Below, piece after piece: positions 1-18,761 of a DNA stretch of 64,000 nucleotides. Position 1 is the stretch's first letter; each line of letters starts with the position of its first letter. Below the pieces are notes generated by a model. That model made no database searches. It worked only from the letters and a program-made list of their open reading frames with translations, and was not told where the DNA came from. Origin of the DNA: Tolypeutes matacus (Eukaryota > Chordata > Mammalia > Cingulata > Chlamyphoridae); NCBI GenBank assembly GCA_026826555.1, contig JAKSZT010053837.1, forward strand, positions 1,784,891 to 1,848,890, written 5' to 3'. A program made the position numbers and the translations under genes.

Positions 1-1118
<1,118 letters not shown>

Positions 1119-1124
1119 TAACAT

Positions 1125-2168
1125 TTGGGGTGGGGGGGGCAGGGGGGAGGGAAGGCTTTGTCTGGAATGTTGCAGGTCTGATCCTCCTCTAATGCTTTAG
1201 TCTTCTCCTTTTTGCCTAGGCCATTGCTTCCTGTTTCTTTGTACGTTTTATATAATCTTTTGTTGAAATCTGGACTATTTTATATTTTAGTGTGCTATCG
1301 CTGGAATTCAGACTCTGAGGCATCTGATCATTAAGCTAGTGTTATAAGATGGCTTTCTTTGAATGCTTGGAGGAAAGGAAAAGGAAAAGGGAAAGGGAAA
1401 AAGGGGGGAAAAGGGAAAAAAGGGAAAAGGATAAAAGGTAGAAGATAAAAAAGAAAACAGATTTCCCAGTCTTTGCAAATTGACCTGTGTTGGCGTTCTC
1501 CCTCAGGACTCATCCATACAGTAAATTTGGAGAATAGCTCCAGGCCAAAGTATAGGGCCCTCCCTGATCCTTTCTGTTCATGTGTCTGGTCTTGGGCATG
1601 CACTGGCCATAAGAATTCTCCCCCTTCTCCAGTCCCCCCTTTAAAGAGATAGGAATGCCCCTCTTCCTAAGAAATAGCTTCCTCATGATCTGGGCACAGC
1701 ACTGTTATGTCCAACAGCCAGCAATCCCATGCCCCTGGCAGCACGACTTGACTGCTCTCCCACAGCGTTCTGTAGGAGAGCTTAGCAAGCTACCTTCTAC
1801 CTGCACAGCAAGCTCTGGGACAAGAAGTTCCTCAGACCACCACCAGACACGATGGGCCAGGCAAACATATTCCCAGTATGTACACGAGGGTTCCTCTGTA
1901 TCCTCTGGAACTGGGACCAGGGATCTGCACTGGGAATGTAGGCTGGCTCCAAGCTGAGCAACTCAGTGGCGGGGAAGGGCCAGTCAGGGTGTCATGAGAT
2001 CCTACTGCCTTCAAGTAGGCATTTTCTTGATTAAGCACTGGCCCTGTTATGGCAATCCTTTAAACATTTCTGGCGCTTTTGGAAAGAAGTTTCTGCCAGT
2101 TTTTGCTGGTTGTTCAAAGCTTCTGTAGGGGGATGGAGCCCTGAAGCATCTCACTCCACCATCCTGAT
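1125..2168 (-). mobile_element. Old L1 5'-UTR-type region, antisense
   Basis: Read on the minus strand from about 2165, it opens with GATGGTGGAGTGAGATGC and continues through blocks that I recognise from 5' regions of old mammalian L1 elements (CAACCAGC, a GGCCAGTGCTTAATC block, GGGCCAGTCAGG reversed as CCTGACTGGCCC). It ends near the leftward TGTTGAAATCTGGAC block at 1262. A purine-rich simple repeat interrupts it at 1368-1440. No ORF1 or ORF2 follows; the ANP32B-like pseudogene abuts it on the left. The family name is not assigned. Confidence 0.6.
1368..1440. repeat. Purine-rich A/G simple repeat
   Basis: Uninterrupted runs of AAAAGGG, AAAGGG and GGAAAA units; homopurine on the plus strand, polypyrimidine on the transcribed sense of LRP6. 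Confidence 0.85.
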
Positions 2169-2809
2169 AGACATTAATATATTTTTGCCATTCTGACAAG
2201 GCACAGAATGGTCTTTCAATTTCATTTTTCTGATCACTAGTGAGGTCATATAGAATATTTGGACATCAGAAATTGGGGTAGAGGAGGTATCTATGATTGT
2301 AGACAAGGGACTGAAGAGAAATGAGAAAGAGAAAGTACATCTGAAGAGCAATGAACACTTTAATTTGGTTAAAATACAGAGAATATAAAGGTCCTGATGA
2401 GTTTGTGAAAGGCCTTAAATTATTACATGTACAATTATATTTTTTCTTGCAGATTATAAGACTTTCCTAAAGGTTTACTAAGTAAAGTGAAAGCATGATT
2501 AGAAACAATGCTTCAGAAAAAATTAATTTAGAAGCAGTGTATAATTTTTCAGAGGGATAAACTGACAGGGAGGAGTCCAATTAGGCCAGAATTCAGGCCA
2601 GAGATAATGAAAACATAAACTAGAGCAGAAGAATTAGGAAAAGAGAAGAGATGCATTAGGAATATATTATTGACAGAGCCAAGATCAAAATTGGCAAGGG
2701 ATTAGGTAATAGAGGGAGCATTTATAGCCAAGTTGATGGCTGAAGAAAAAGCATCGTGTTTTTTTCCCAACCAACTTGATGCTACTTGATGTAAAAAAAA
2801 ATGTATACA

Positions 2810-2980
2810 GGAAAGCAGATGTAGCTCAAGCAGTTGAGCATTCGCCTCCCACATAGGAGGTCCTGGGTTCAGTTCCCAGTGCCTCCTAAAGAAAACAAAC
2901 AAACAATGAGCAAACAACAAGCAAAAACAACTAGCAAACAGACAAGGGAGCCATGGGGCGGGGAGGGGGGGCGGGCGGTG
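2810..2980 (+). mobile_element. DAS-type tRNA SINE, monomer
   Basis: It begins with a tRNA-like head (GATGTAGCTCAAGCAG as A box; GGTTCAGTTCC as B box) and ends in a CAAACAA-rich and then G-rich tail. The 9-base target-site duplication ATGTATACA lies at 2801-2809 and 2981-2989, so both ends are defined. It inserts in the sense opposite LRP6. Confidence 0.85.
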
Positions 2981-2989
2981 ATGTATACA

Positions 2990-3170
2990 CACTGGTGAAA
3001 GATGTTCTTAGGTTGTTAGTGTGGGAAAGTGTGGGAGGGGGAAGGAATGGGGCATGTGGGAGTTACCTTTAATTTTTTGTGTACCACTGATGTAATCTAA
3101 AGCTTCTTTAAAAAAAAAAAAAAATTATTAAAAAAATAAAATAATATCTAAAAAAACATGCATACAAAAA
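2990..3170 (+). mobile_element. Xenarthran LINE 3' terminus with poly-A
   Basis: The block GTGTGGGAAAGTGTGGGAGG followed by GATGTAATCTAAAGCTTC and an A-rich tail matches the end of the longer element at 37465-37605. It is a 5'-truncated copy of the same non-LTR family. Confidence 0.6.
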
Positions 3171-3225
3171 TAAAATAATGCAAGAAAAATACAAATGCTT
3201 TTTGATAAATTATGTTAACAATTCA

Positions 3226-4834
<1,609 letters not shown>

Positions 4835-5205
4835 CTAAGGGAAAGAAAAAGATATACACATATCAAATTAGACCTAAAAACAAAAAACTACAAAAATAAA
4901 ACAAAAACAAAAACAAAAAACAAATTAGACCTAAGGCACAATCTCACAATGCTTACATCTACGTGCTCACACACTTGAGGGGGAAATGAACAAGGGACAC
5001 TTTTTTACTGATAGGTAATGTGTTTCTTTGTTAACATGCATCTCAAATATTTATTCTCTTTGGTTATTATGACATGGGGTGGAATGGAAAGCTGAGACCA
5101 TATCAGTTGCTTCAAGAACCTCATACTGCCTTGATAAGAGATGGGAGTGAGAGGCCTCTATCTCTCAACTGTAGCTAAACCACATCCCAGAAATACCTCT
5201 AGAGC

Positions 5206-5455
5206 AGTGATTCGTAACCAGGGATGATTTTTCGCTCCTCTTCCCCTCCCACAACCATCGTCCCCCTGGCCGCCCCCTTGGGGATATATGACTACGTTTG
5301 GAGGCATTTGGGACTGTCATGATTGTCGGAGTCCAACTGGCATGTAGTAGGTAGAGACCAGGGATGCTGCTAAAAATCCTACAATGCACAGGACAGCCCC
5401 TCACAAGAAATAATTATCCAACGTCAAAATATTGTCAATAGTGCTGGAGATAAAA
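5206..5455 (+). mobile_element. MER5A-type hAT DNA transposon fossil
   Basis: It starts CAGTGATTCGTAACC and carries the characteristic blocks GGATGCTGCTAAAAATCC, ACAATGCACAGGACAGCCCC and TGTCAATAGTGCT of the mammalian MER5A family (hAT-Charlie, non-autonomous). It contains no transposase. Confidence 0.8.
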
Positions 5456-5579
5456 AACATCTAGAAACAATAGAGACAACAGCAATTAGTGACAAAAGCC
5501 ACTTTTATCAATCATCTCTTTCCCTGAGCCTTAAATCTACATTCAAAAAATAATATTTACTGCCTGACAACTAACAAAA

Positions 5580-5900
5580 CAAAGATGATGGCCCAGTTCC
5601 ATCCCCAAAACAAGCAGTATTTTCAACTGCAAGCAAAACAATTCCTTTCCTCTGCCTCATAATATCTACGTCCCTTCTGAGCCTGAAGCAGTCAGAGTGG
5701 ACATTGCCCCAAATCCCTCAAGAATGAGTAATGAACAAAAATAAAGGGGGAGTTTAACTGCCAACTAAAGTAGATTTATTGTTATTATAGTTATCTTGCG
5801 TTAACTGAGTAACTTGTAACATTGATATAAAAATAATATTTACAAAGCCAAGCAAAAAGAGAATCTATGTGTCTAGATTATTATTTACTTGGCATCACTG
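5580..5900 (+). mobile_element. Xenarthran LINE 3' region, internal fragment
   Basis: The segments CATTGATATAAA, TTTATTGTTATTATAG and the preceding AATGAGTAATGAACAA block align by eye with 37100-37230 of the longer LINE 3' region. It has decayed and has no tail of its own. Confidence 0.45.
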
Positions 5901-6529
5901 AGGAAACATATCCCTTAATGAAGTTACCTAATTTAAATGCATATCTTCAGCTATAGAAAAATAGCTATAATTTCCATTTATTAATTTTCAGCTCACTAGT
6001 CCTGGTCTATATAGTGTAAGGTACATGTGCAATATACTGCTATGACTATATACTCTAAATGATCTGTCAGAAAAAAAAAAGGCCAAATAGAAAGATAAAT
6101 CATCCCTCAGCAGTCCTAAATATATTATTTCCTTATTCTTTGAATGATTTAAGACATAACCAAAAAAAAAAAAAAAATTGTAACCTAATCTCCTTAAATT
6201 TTAATGCATTCAAAATCCAACTTAACATTTCTGCAATATGGCAGAAAATACATAATTATAATAATCCCAGTCTAACATAGTTTAGCCACAAAAAGAAAGT
6301 GAGGTACGAATATTCTCGCTGTCCTGATTTTGTGATAATCAGGGTAGGCTAAACATTTGCTATATTAGAAACCATGCAAAAGAAACCATGCATGTGTCCC
6401 CAGACCTAGTTTTTCTCCCTAGGTCTGGCTTTTGGAATGCTGGTGATAAACTGAACCTGATTTGTTGTATGACCATCCTGTGTGGGAAAGGATTGTGGCT
6501 CTGGGTGTTTTTGGTCAGCCTTGAGAGAG

Positions 6530-6915
6530 GTGGCGGGGAGACAGATGTGGTTCAGGTAGTTGGGCGTCCGTCTCCCATGTAGAGGGACCCGGATCCGATC
6601 TTCAGGACTTCCCGGTAGGAATGAAAGGAGGAGAAACGTGGACGGCACATGGGCCGCTGGGCCTTGCGAGCCACACAGCAGGATGGTGACGTGGCAGGAG
6701 GGTGACAGGGAAGAGCCAAAACAAGGCAAGCCAAAAGGCCAGGACCTGGGGTGGTGCAGACGGTGGGGTGCCTCTCTCCCACATCAGAGGTTCTAAGGAT
6801 CGAGTCCCAGTGAGGATGGGGTGAGGGATGAGAGGAAAGGGTAGGAGATGGACACGGAGACAGCAAGAACGGGGGGTGGGGGGGTGTTAAAAATAAGTAG
6901 ATGAATAGATAAATC
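6530..6915 (+). mobile_element. Composite two-module DAS SINE
   Basis: The first tRNA-like module is at 6543-6615 (GATGTGGTTCAGGTAG; CCGGATCCGATC). A GC-rich spacer of about 120 bases follows, with GGGCCGCTGGGCC and ACACAGCAGGATG, then a second module at 6745-6815 (GTGGTGCAGACGG; AAGGATCGAGTCCC). A tail of AGATGAATAGATAAATCC completes the same architecture as 28716-29131 and 60642-61142. The exact ends and target duplication are unclear here. Confidence 0.75.
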
Positions 6916-6929
6916 CTTAAAAAAGAAAA

Positions 6930-7170
6930 TGTGTAGGGGAGTAAGATGTGGACTATAGTTGGTAGTAGTGCTTTGACAATGCTTTCATAATTTGTTAGCA
7001 AGTGTTTCGCAACAATGCAAGGTATTTGTGGTGGGGTGATGTGTGGGAGCCCTGTACAATGTTGTGCATGTTTGTTTTGTGGGTTCACAGTGTTTGCTGA
7101 ACACTTACGGTTTGTGTATGTTCATGTATGAATGATATACTTCAATAAATTGTTTTTTTTAAAAAAAGTG
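6930..7170 (+). mobile_element. L1 3' terminus, orphan
   Basis: GTAAGATGTGGACTATAGTT, CATAATTTGT, CACAACAATGCAAGG-like blocks and ATACTTCAATAAATTG followed by A run match the L1 3' end at 24731-25205. Only the last 240 bases are present, so it is strongly 5'-truncated. Confidence 0.7.
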
Positions 7171-7379
7171 AGGAATTGTGGATTATGGTATGCAAAACCA
7201 TGACTAGTATGTAAGCATATAAGATTTACGGATAATACTCTCATTCTCACCCCACAGTTGCCAAATAATATTTACCAAAAAAATCACTGGATTGAAGTCA
7301 ACATACCAGGTTGTTTTTTAATTTTACTGAGATTTTTTTAATGTTTCCAATCCTCTGAATCTTTTAGAAAATAGCTAAT

Positions 7380-7530
7380 TAATAACATTAACTTTTATTT
7401 ATTGAGCCCCTAATATGTAATATGCACTAGGGCTATGTGCTTTCCATTCCTTTCAGCTAAACTGTTCCTAAGAGTACTAGTGAGCTTTAGAGCTGGGATC
7501 AGAACCAGGGGCTATTTGATTTCAAAGCTT
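7380..7530 (-). repeat. MIR-like ancient SINE fragment
   Basis: ATTTATTGAGCCCCTAATAT to CTGGGATCAGAACCAGG follows the reversed order of MIR landmarks (tail, then head). It is decayed. Confidence 0.5.
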
Positions 7531-7711
7531 TCAACACTCCACGCAAGTGAAACCACAATGAAAAAATAAACTATATAAATGGATGCAGATGGCAGTGACA
7601 AAGTTATTAATAATATATGAGTATTAACACAATTTTCACTCCCACACCATTATCAAATGTTTATTCAAAAAAAAAAGATTATTAGGAGGAAAAAAGCCAT
7701 TATACAGAATT

Positions 7712-7736
7712 TCATCTTCTCTCTCTCTCTCTCTCA
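7712..7736. repeat. (CT)n microsatellite
   Basis: About ten consecutive CT units just downstream (in gene sense) of exon 13, within 110 bases of its donor. Confidence 0.9.
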
Positions 7737-7765
7737 TACAAACGCTTAAGCAGAGTTAAAACTTA

Positions 7766-8041
<276 letters not shown>

Positions 8042-8699
8042 TTAAAAAGAGAAAAAAAATAAATCTGAAATACAGGTATTCCAAGACCTGTATCACCCAC
8101 AGATTTGATAAGCCTCTTTATATGAGCTCGTACAAAATGACACAAATCCTGAAGAGGTAAGGATGAGGACAGAACCCTTCGGCATGCCCCTAGAAACTCT
8201 TTTCAGGGTAACATTAATTCAGCACCCTGGTTACCAAACCAGTTAGGAATTTACCAAACGATAGTCAACTAGCCTGTTTTTAACTCCATTTTGCCCACAA
8301 TGATATGAGACTTGATTTCAGTGAGGTGTTTGATGAAGATAAACAGAATTCTCCTGTCTACCAAGTGAAGAACCCTCCTCCTCAACCCATTATTTTGTGT
8401 TGTCAGGTATGTGCCTCCATAGGTCAAAGCAGACCCTCAACTCTCTGTAAAATAAAGGTTATACTTATCTCGTCATTTGCATTGAGTTGTTCTAAGAATT
8501 TTACAACATGTAGAAATTCTTTAAAAACTTTAAGGCATTATATAAACATAAAGTAAAATAACTGTTTACTATTATCAGTAGTAGCAGTAATAAAATTGGT
8601 ATTTATAGGAATTAAACAAATCCTCATGGATTGCAGGTATAGAATTTCTTTTGCTTCGTATGTACATGATGGTTATGGGGAGGGATAAGCAGGTAAAAA

Positions 8700-8830
8700 T
8701 GACAAAAAACTAAAAAATGATAGACACTATTTAGTGAGCCCTTAAAGTGTGCTATATATTGGATTAGATACTTTATTCATTATCTCTAATCCTCATAAAA
8801 ACCTTGTATTTATAGTTTCTATAAAAAAAT
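8700..8830 (-). repeat. MIR-like fragment
   Basis: TATTTAGTGAGCCCTTAAAG and TTATCTCTAATCCTCATAAA resemble the MIR 3' half in reverse orientation. Confidence 0.45.
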
Positions 8831-10489
8831 ATTCTGCTTTGATACTAAGTTTATGCCCTAAATTTAGGAAATAGGAGAAAGCAACAGAGATATTTCCTTT
8901 TCCCAGTGACTAGGCCTCTGGTTATTATATATTCATCTTTAATGCAGGAAAACACCTAGAATAGAAAAGCATTTGAGAATGCTATCATCTTCAAAGTCTA
9001 ATGGAATTTTTTAAATCTTCATTTAGAAGATGTACATATATTCCATAATTATATTCTATTCTTTCGGTGTTCAGTCATCACCTTAATCAAGGAGAATTTT
9101 GTTCCTCTCAAGGGGTTAAGTGGCCAGGCCAGGATTCCCTGCTTTATCTTTCTCTATGCCTACTTCTTCATGGCTCCAATATTTGTGGTTCCCTAGCTTT
9201 ACTGGTATCATACAAAAATATATGGCTTAAATCCCAAAGGAACTTAATGGAAGCTCATAACAAAACTTACTTTGTACAACATTGAATGTCTGCTTTAGTA
9301 AGTTCTTAACTGGTAAAGTCCATACCCCAGTTTGGAAGATTTATAAAGTAACCATATAATCCTACTGGAACTCTCCATTACCTGGAGTTCATCACATAAA
9401 CCTTTAGCAACTTCTAGCAATTTTAGTAGAGTCCATGCCTTAACTAATAAGAACATGTGTCACAATAGAGTAGCTAACAACTCTCCCAGCATCTTTTTTT
9501 TTTTTTTTTAAAGAAAAATGGGCTTTAAAAAAAGTTTTCAACAAAATAAACGCCACTTCTACTAAAACATTAAGGGTAATATAGTAAGACTTATAAGACA
9601 TTGCAAATGTGAGACTTAGAAGAAAGATCCTAGAGTTTTAGCTCCCAAATTTTTCTGCCTGAGAAGTGATTACTCAAATATAAATTTGGCTCCTATTATG
9701 TTTTGCTGGGTACTCCCCCCACCCCCCACCCCCGAGTCAAGTTTTAATCTTCGAATAAGATTTTGCAATTAGGTGTGGATCTTTTTGTTCTGGAAATGTG
9801 GTCAAGAGAGCCAGATGTGGCTCCAAATAAATACTTGTTTCAGAAAGTCTACTGGATGACACTAACAATTAAAATTACTTGGATCAGTAGTTCTCAAAGG
9901 AAGTTGATGTTTCGAGTTATTTACAAGTCAATCAGTGCTTAAAGTGAGGTAAGACATGCCATTTAAAGGCTTAAATCCATCCTTTCCAATTTATGCAAAC
10001 TTTAACCAACACTCCCCCCATCTCCTGCAGAATGGTGCTTTAAAAATTGTCCCATCAGACCGTATAGATCTTGCCTTCCCACAATGTAGGCAGCAACAGG
10101 CAAAGCTGGAGGATGAAGTGTAAGTAGAAGGGAGCTTTTCAGAACATGTCTCACACTTTTCTTTAATAGGCACAGGTGTTGCCCTAAAGTAAGAATAGCA
10201 TAAACTACAAAGCTGAGCCCACCATATATGAATGTGCCATTTGTGCACTCTGCCAAGGGCACTGAGTGGGAACTAAAATCCATTGTGTGCTCTACTGGCC
10301 AAGCCATGAACCCATGCTGCTGCATGTTCCCAGAGGGAATACCTTTTCCTTATTTGTACAAAGGTACCATAGAGCTACTTCAATACTTAACAAAGGATTA
10401 TGTAATTTGGCTCCCTGTTTCCTCTCTGACTTCATATCTTTTATTCACTTGGTACCAGTAACACTGACTTGGTAGATGTTCGTCTAACA

Positions 10490-10890
10490 TGCTAGACATC
10501 TTTCTCCCTCAGGATCTTTGCATTTGGGACCCCATCCAACTGGAGTGGTATTCTCCCAGATAGTCACAAAGCTCATTTCTTCACTTCTTTCAGTTCTTGA
10601 TATAAATGTCACTTTTTCCATTAAGACTTCCCTGATCACTCTATTTAACACTGCAATCCCCTCCCCCCAACCATTTCTAGGTTCACTTCTCTCTTAATGT
10701 TTCTCCATAACACTTATCATCATCTAATCCATGATATATTTTACTTCCTTAGTTCATTGCCTGTCACACTGGAGTAAACTCCATAGGGGCAGGCATTTAT
10801 GTCTATTTCATTCACTACTATATTCTTCACTGCCTCCAATAATGTCCAGTGTTCAATAAATACTCATTTAAAGAATAAATGAATAGACAA
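10490..10890 (+). mobile_element. Ancient LINE 3' UTR fragment
   Basis: CTCCCTCAGGATCTTTGCAT, CCCTGATCACTCTATTTAA, ACACTTATCATCATCTAATC, a GGGGCAGGCATTTATGTCT block and TTCAATAAATACTCATTTAA are landmarks of an old LINE 3' region, probably L1M-type. No coding part is seen. Confidence 0.6.
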
Positions 10891-10974
10891 ATTAACAATC
10901 ATTAGATGACAATAACTGAGGACAGCCCTGTAGCCATGATTCAGGAACTAAGAGAATAAAATTATTTTAGACAG

Positions 10975-11140
10975 GAGGGAAGGGAAAGAAAGAAACATTT
11001 ATTGAGGACCTCCAACACTTTGCACACCATGGTAGATACTATTTAACCACCAAAATTATTATCCCCATTATCCAGGGTCAAAAAGGTTAAGCAATTTTTC
11101 CTAGGCCACAGATTGGTTGAATAGAAAAGCACATTCGTTT
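10975..11140 (-). repeat. MIR-like fragment
   Basis: AACATTTATTGAGGACCTCC, TTATCCCCATTATCCAGG and AGGTTAAGCAATTTTTCC are in the reversed MIR order. Confidence 0.5.
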
Positions 11141-11149
11141 TTCCAAATC

Positions 11150-11935
11150 TGTCTTATTTCTTCATTCATTTATTTCACAATAATTTCTTGAGTGAGTACT
11201 ATGTTCCAAGCACTATTCTAGAAGTCTGAAGTACATTAGTGAAAGAAACCAGAAAAAATTGTTGCCTCATCGAGTTCATAGTCTAAAAGACAGACAATAA
11301 GCAATAAACATAAGAAAGAAGTAAATAAAATAGAATATATAAGTTATATAGTGTACCAAAGGGTGATAAGTGCTATGGGAAAAAGCAGAAGTACAATAAG
11401 GGGCAACTGGCAATGCTAGGTAGGGTGAAAGGACGATTTGCGAGTTTAAATAGGGTAGACCAGAAGGTGGCAATTAAGCAAAAACTTTAAGTAGGTGAAG
11501 GATATCCATGAAAACATTTGCAGGAGGAGCATTCCAAACAGAGGAAATAAGCACTTTAACAACCCTAAGGTGGGAGTAATTTAAAAATCAGCAATGAGGC
11601 CAGAGTGGCAATTGTGGAGAGAGCAAAAGGAAGAATTGTAAAAGATGCAATTAGAGAAGTAAAAGGGGTGTGTATGGGGGTGAAAGGTATTGGGTACAGA
11701 TACTGTAGGACTTTGTAAGACATTATAAGAACTAGGTTTTTACTCAGGGGGAATGGGGAGTCATTATAAGTTTTTGGTTTTTTTTAACCGGGAGGTCCCG
11801 GGGATCGAACCCAGGTCTCTCCATATGGGAGACGGACACCCAACCAGTTGAGACACATCCGACCCTATTATAAGGTTTTAAACAGAGAAATGACATGATC
11901 TATTTAGTTCTTAAAACATAGCTCAAGGAATAAAT
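11150..11935. mobile_element. Ancient LINE-like repeat, split by a SINE
   Basis: TTCATTCATTTATTTCAC, AGTACTATGTTCCAAGCAC, GTGATAAGTGCTATGGGA, AGGAGGAGCATTCCAAACAG and GAAATGACATGATCTATTT form the ordered landmarks of a common old mammalian interspersed repeat that I place with LINE 3' ends but do not name. A DAS SINE splits it at 11771-11866. Confidence 0.55.
11771..11866 (-). mobile_element. DAS-type SINE, monomer
   Basis: The minus-strand head has A box GTCTCAACTGGTTGGG, B box GGTTCGATCC and a short A-rich tail. The target-site duplication ATTATAAG lies at 11763-11770 and 11867-11874. Confidence 0.9.
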
Positions 11936-12699
11936 TACACAATGTTAGAAAACATTCTGAGGGCAAGTACCTTGTGTTGTCTCTTGTAATCTGCCTGGGA
12001 AACTAATACATTTCTACACAAATATTAAACAGTATTCAATATAAAAAGCACATACAAGAAGAAGCCTTTTGAAGCACTGCTGGCCTACCTCAGAAAGAGC
12101 CAACAGGGACATTCAACGCTCAACACGGACTTCTCATGGCCTTCACCCACCAACCAGCACACATGGATGTAAGCAGCTAGAACAATAATTGTCTCAAAAG
12201 GTCTATCTATGTTCTTCTTGCTTCCATCCCTCATCAGTTATTGCCCCAATATTCCTATATAATCTCACATTTTAAGTACATGCTGGTAACTCCAAAATTT
12301 ATATCTCTAAGCTCTGCTTTGAGCTCCAGAATCATCTATCCAACTATCTATTTAATATTTGTAATCCAGGCCCCATAGGCAAGCCATATTAACCTAAAAC
12401 TAAATTTTTTATTTCTTCCTAAAAACTCATCTCTCCAGTCTTCCTCACCTCCAGCCAATTGCTCAAACCAAAAATCTAGAAGTCATCCTCACTTCTTCCC
12501 TCTCCTTCTTCCCACATACAGCCCATTAACCAGTTCTGTTCAGTCTAGCTCCAAAATCTATCTTGATTCCATCAGCTTCTCTCCACCATCACTGCCACCA
12601 AGCCAGTCCAAGTATACCTGCATTTCCACACTAGTCTAAGCTGATTTCAATGCAACCACTTGTCCACCTTAAATCCATTCTCCGTAGTAATCAAATCAT

Positions 12700-12865
12700 G
12701 GTATATTTTATTCAATCTTCAAGACAACTCTAAGGTAATTACTATTACTATTATTCCCATTTTAAAGATAAGAAAAACTGAGGTTTAAAAATATTATGTG
12801 ACTTGTGCAAGTACAATGTTAACATATGGCAGAGACTCCAAAGTACAACCTCTTATTAAACTATA
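12700..12865 (-). repeat. MIR-like fragment
   Basis: CCCATTTTAAAGATAAGAAA, ACTGAGGTTTAAAAATATTA, TGTGACTTGTGCAAG and ATGGCAGAGACTCC are MIR landmarks reversed. Confidence 0.6.
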
Positions 12866-13847
12866 AACCTGTGTTCTTTTTCTTTTACAACTGAAGCCCT
12901 ATGTCAGCAGAGACTAAATCCTTTCCCATGTGACTTCTTATACTTTCTCTCTGGCACAAAACAAAGTAACTTCAATATTTAATTATAATCAATATCCTAT
13001 AGAATTGTATTACCTTCTACTCTACTGAACTACACTGTACTTCTTACCCATCAATCTACTCTTTCTGATCTAATACCTACCTATTTCTTTGTCATATCTA
13101 CCAATTTGTTCTTGTCTATCCACTAAGACAAAGGTAAAACATGCAGGTCATAAACCGAATTTCCCAAAGCCAACAATGTTTTGTTCACTACTTACAGTGT
13201 TTTGTTGTTATCAGCAGATTTGCATTTCTAAAAAAAAATATGAATTATTTACCAAAATTTAAAAATCAGGAGATTATGCAGGGAAAAAAAATCTAACTTT
13301 TACAGGGAAAAAAAATCCATGACTAGATAAGACGATACGGTAACATCAGCTGGAATTAAGTAGCAGCTTCCCATTAGGTTCAGATTGTGTGTTCTCTAGT
13401 TCCTCATCTAATGACTTACTGTTTTACACTTAGCTAACTTTTCCCATAAGCATTTTCTACCTTGCCCCTCATACAATTAAATTTTGGTTGCCCTATTGTC
13501 AAAAGTCAAGAGGTTGTGTTTTGGCATAAAAGGATCTGTTTTCACAGGCAACAGAAAAATCTATTTGTGTTTTATTGTCTTTCCTTTTATAATGCATAAA
13601 TATTAATTACCTGCATAATGTACACTCACGTCTCTCTCTCACTGGGTGAAGCTATGCAAATTTAACTGTACTAAATGTTTAATGCCAAAGGATGAAAGAC
13701 TTAATTTTTCATAACATCAAGTTGCTATCACAAAAAAAAGCAATAAGTAACAAAAACTTGCATTTTTCCCCTTTTTAGCCCACCTCTTTTTCTAAACAAA
13801 TCATCAACTCTGGATTTCTGTAATTTCTTACTCTAAAATGTGAACTA

Positions 13848-17196
<3,349 letters not shown>

Positions 17197-17563
17197 CTAA
17201 GTCACAGGGCTTAAGTATAAAACACTACCCAGAAAGGTTTTGGTGGGGGGTGGGGTGGACTGAAAGCAAAGAGACATACTATTTAATAAAATTCACATGT
17301 TTTATAAGCACAGAAAAAAACTGATGTCAATCTCTAACGCCAACCCTAGAAGCATAAAGATAGTTGCATTTATTAGAACCAGATGAGTTAGCCTTTGACC
17401 TCAAGTTTTATTGCCAATTCAGAGAGAAAATTTTAAAACTCTAAAGAACCAAAAATATATTCTGGTAAGTAAAACAGTAGAATGACTTTTCTTTGAAAAT
17501 TTATTGGTAATCCAGTGAAAAAGATGTGACTGGAATGCTGTACATTTTTAACTGGTAGTCAAC

Positions 17564-17807
17564 TTTTTTTTTTTTTAAAGATTTTATTTATTTATTTATT
17601 TATCCCCCCTTGCTGCTTGTGCTCGCTGTGTCCATTTGCTGTGTGTTTTTCTGTGTCTGCTTGTCTCCCCTTGCTGGGTCGTCCTGCTGCGTCAGCTCAC
17701 CGCGCTGCGTGGGCTGGCTTGCCTTCACCAGGAGGCCCCGGGAATTGAACCCGGGGCCTCCCATATGGTAAACGGGAGCCCCATCGATTGAGCTACATCC
17801 GCTTCCC
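17564..17807 (-). mobile_element. DAS-III-like SINE
   Basis: The minus-strand head has GATGTAGCTCAATCGAT, GGCTCCCGTTTACCATAT and a 12-bp hairpin around the T loop. The body is longer than in the other copies, with an extra CTGCTTGTCTCCCCTTGC-type segment on the plus strand, and the tail is AAATAAATAAATAAAATC. The flanks TCAACTTT and TCGACTTT are an imperfect target duplication. Confidence 0.9.
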
Positions 17808-17999
17808 TCGACTTTCTTAAAGTGCTTGAAAATATGAAGTCATTGTGTCAATTTGTCAATCTCAACTTTATACCTTATAAAATGCATATAATCATCATCA
17901 TATATTGCCATCGTTTCAAATCCCCTAATATTTTAAAAACAAACATAATTCAAGCAAATAATAAGTTATTTTTTTGTCAAGTTATGTCCTAATAATCAC

Positions 18000-18095
18000 T
18001 TTGTGTACATAGATTTTCTCATTTAATCCTCACAACAGCCTTTCAAAGCAGACATTCTATTTTCAAGATGAGGAAATTCAAAATGCCACTGGGTA
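18000..18095 (-). repeat. MIR-like fragment
   Basis: CTCATTTAATCCTCACAACA and TTTTCAAGATGAGGAAA are in reversed MIR order. Confidence 0.5.
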
Positions 18096-18761
18096 AAAGC
18101 CAAGATTTATTTATTTACTTCATTGAGTCACTCATTTCCTAGATTTTACTGAACATCCTTAGAATCCAATTTGGTCTGGCTCCAAAGCCCCATGTTCTTA
18201 TTAATTATACTAGACAAAAGTTGACACAAAGGTTATCTGAAAACAATGCCAAAACAATCTGGAAGGAGGAAAGATATTTCTCCAGATTTTCTGGTTAGAA
18301 GCTTCCTCTCTCTCACTGTCCCAATGTGCTTTTCAATATTTATTCTAGAAAAGAAAAAATAAAAGTATCTTATAGCTCACACTTGGTTTTTTCTTTTGAC
18401 CTCCATCAGCTTGAGAATTATGGCTAAAATAAAATGAGAGCCAAGTCTCTATAAGCCATCTATGTGAAACATATAACTGTTTACTCAGCCAATGACAGAA
18501 AATGTCATTTGTCATCTTCAAACAGAACAAGGGAAAGGAAAATCATATCTTGCACATTTAAAACACTCAAACAAAAGTACCTTGCATTGAAAGGCATCTA
18601 ATAAATGAATTATTGAATGGGCCTTTCAACAAAAATTAAAGGTTTTTGTTGAATTCTACCTTACAAGCAGGAGGGTAAGTGATGATAGCAAGAAGATTCA
18701 GAAATTTTACAAGTTCCTCACTGTTAGTCCCCAGCATCAATATCCCAATATCTTTGCTAAC

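Noticed and set aside
2820..2890. tRNA-like A and B boxes as functional tRNA genes
   Set aside because: Only SINE heads are present, without an acceptor stem or anticodon arm that folds to a mature tRNA; A-rich tails and target duplications show retroposition.
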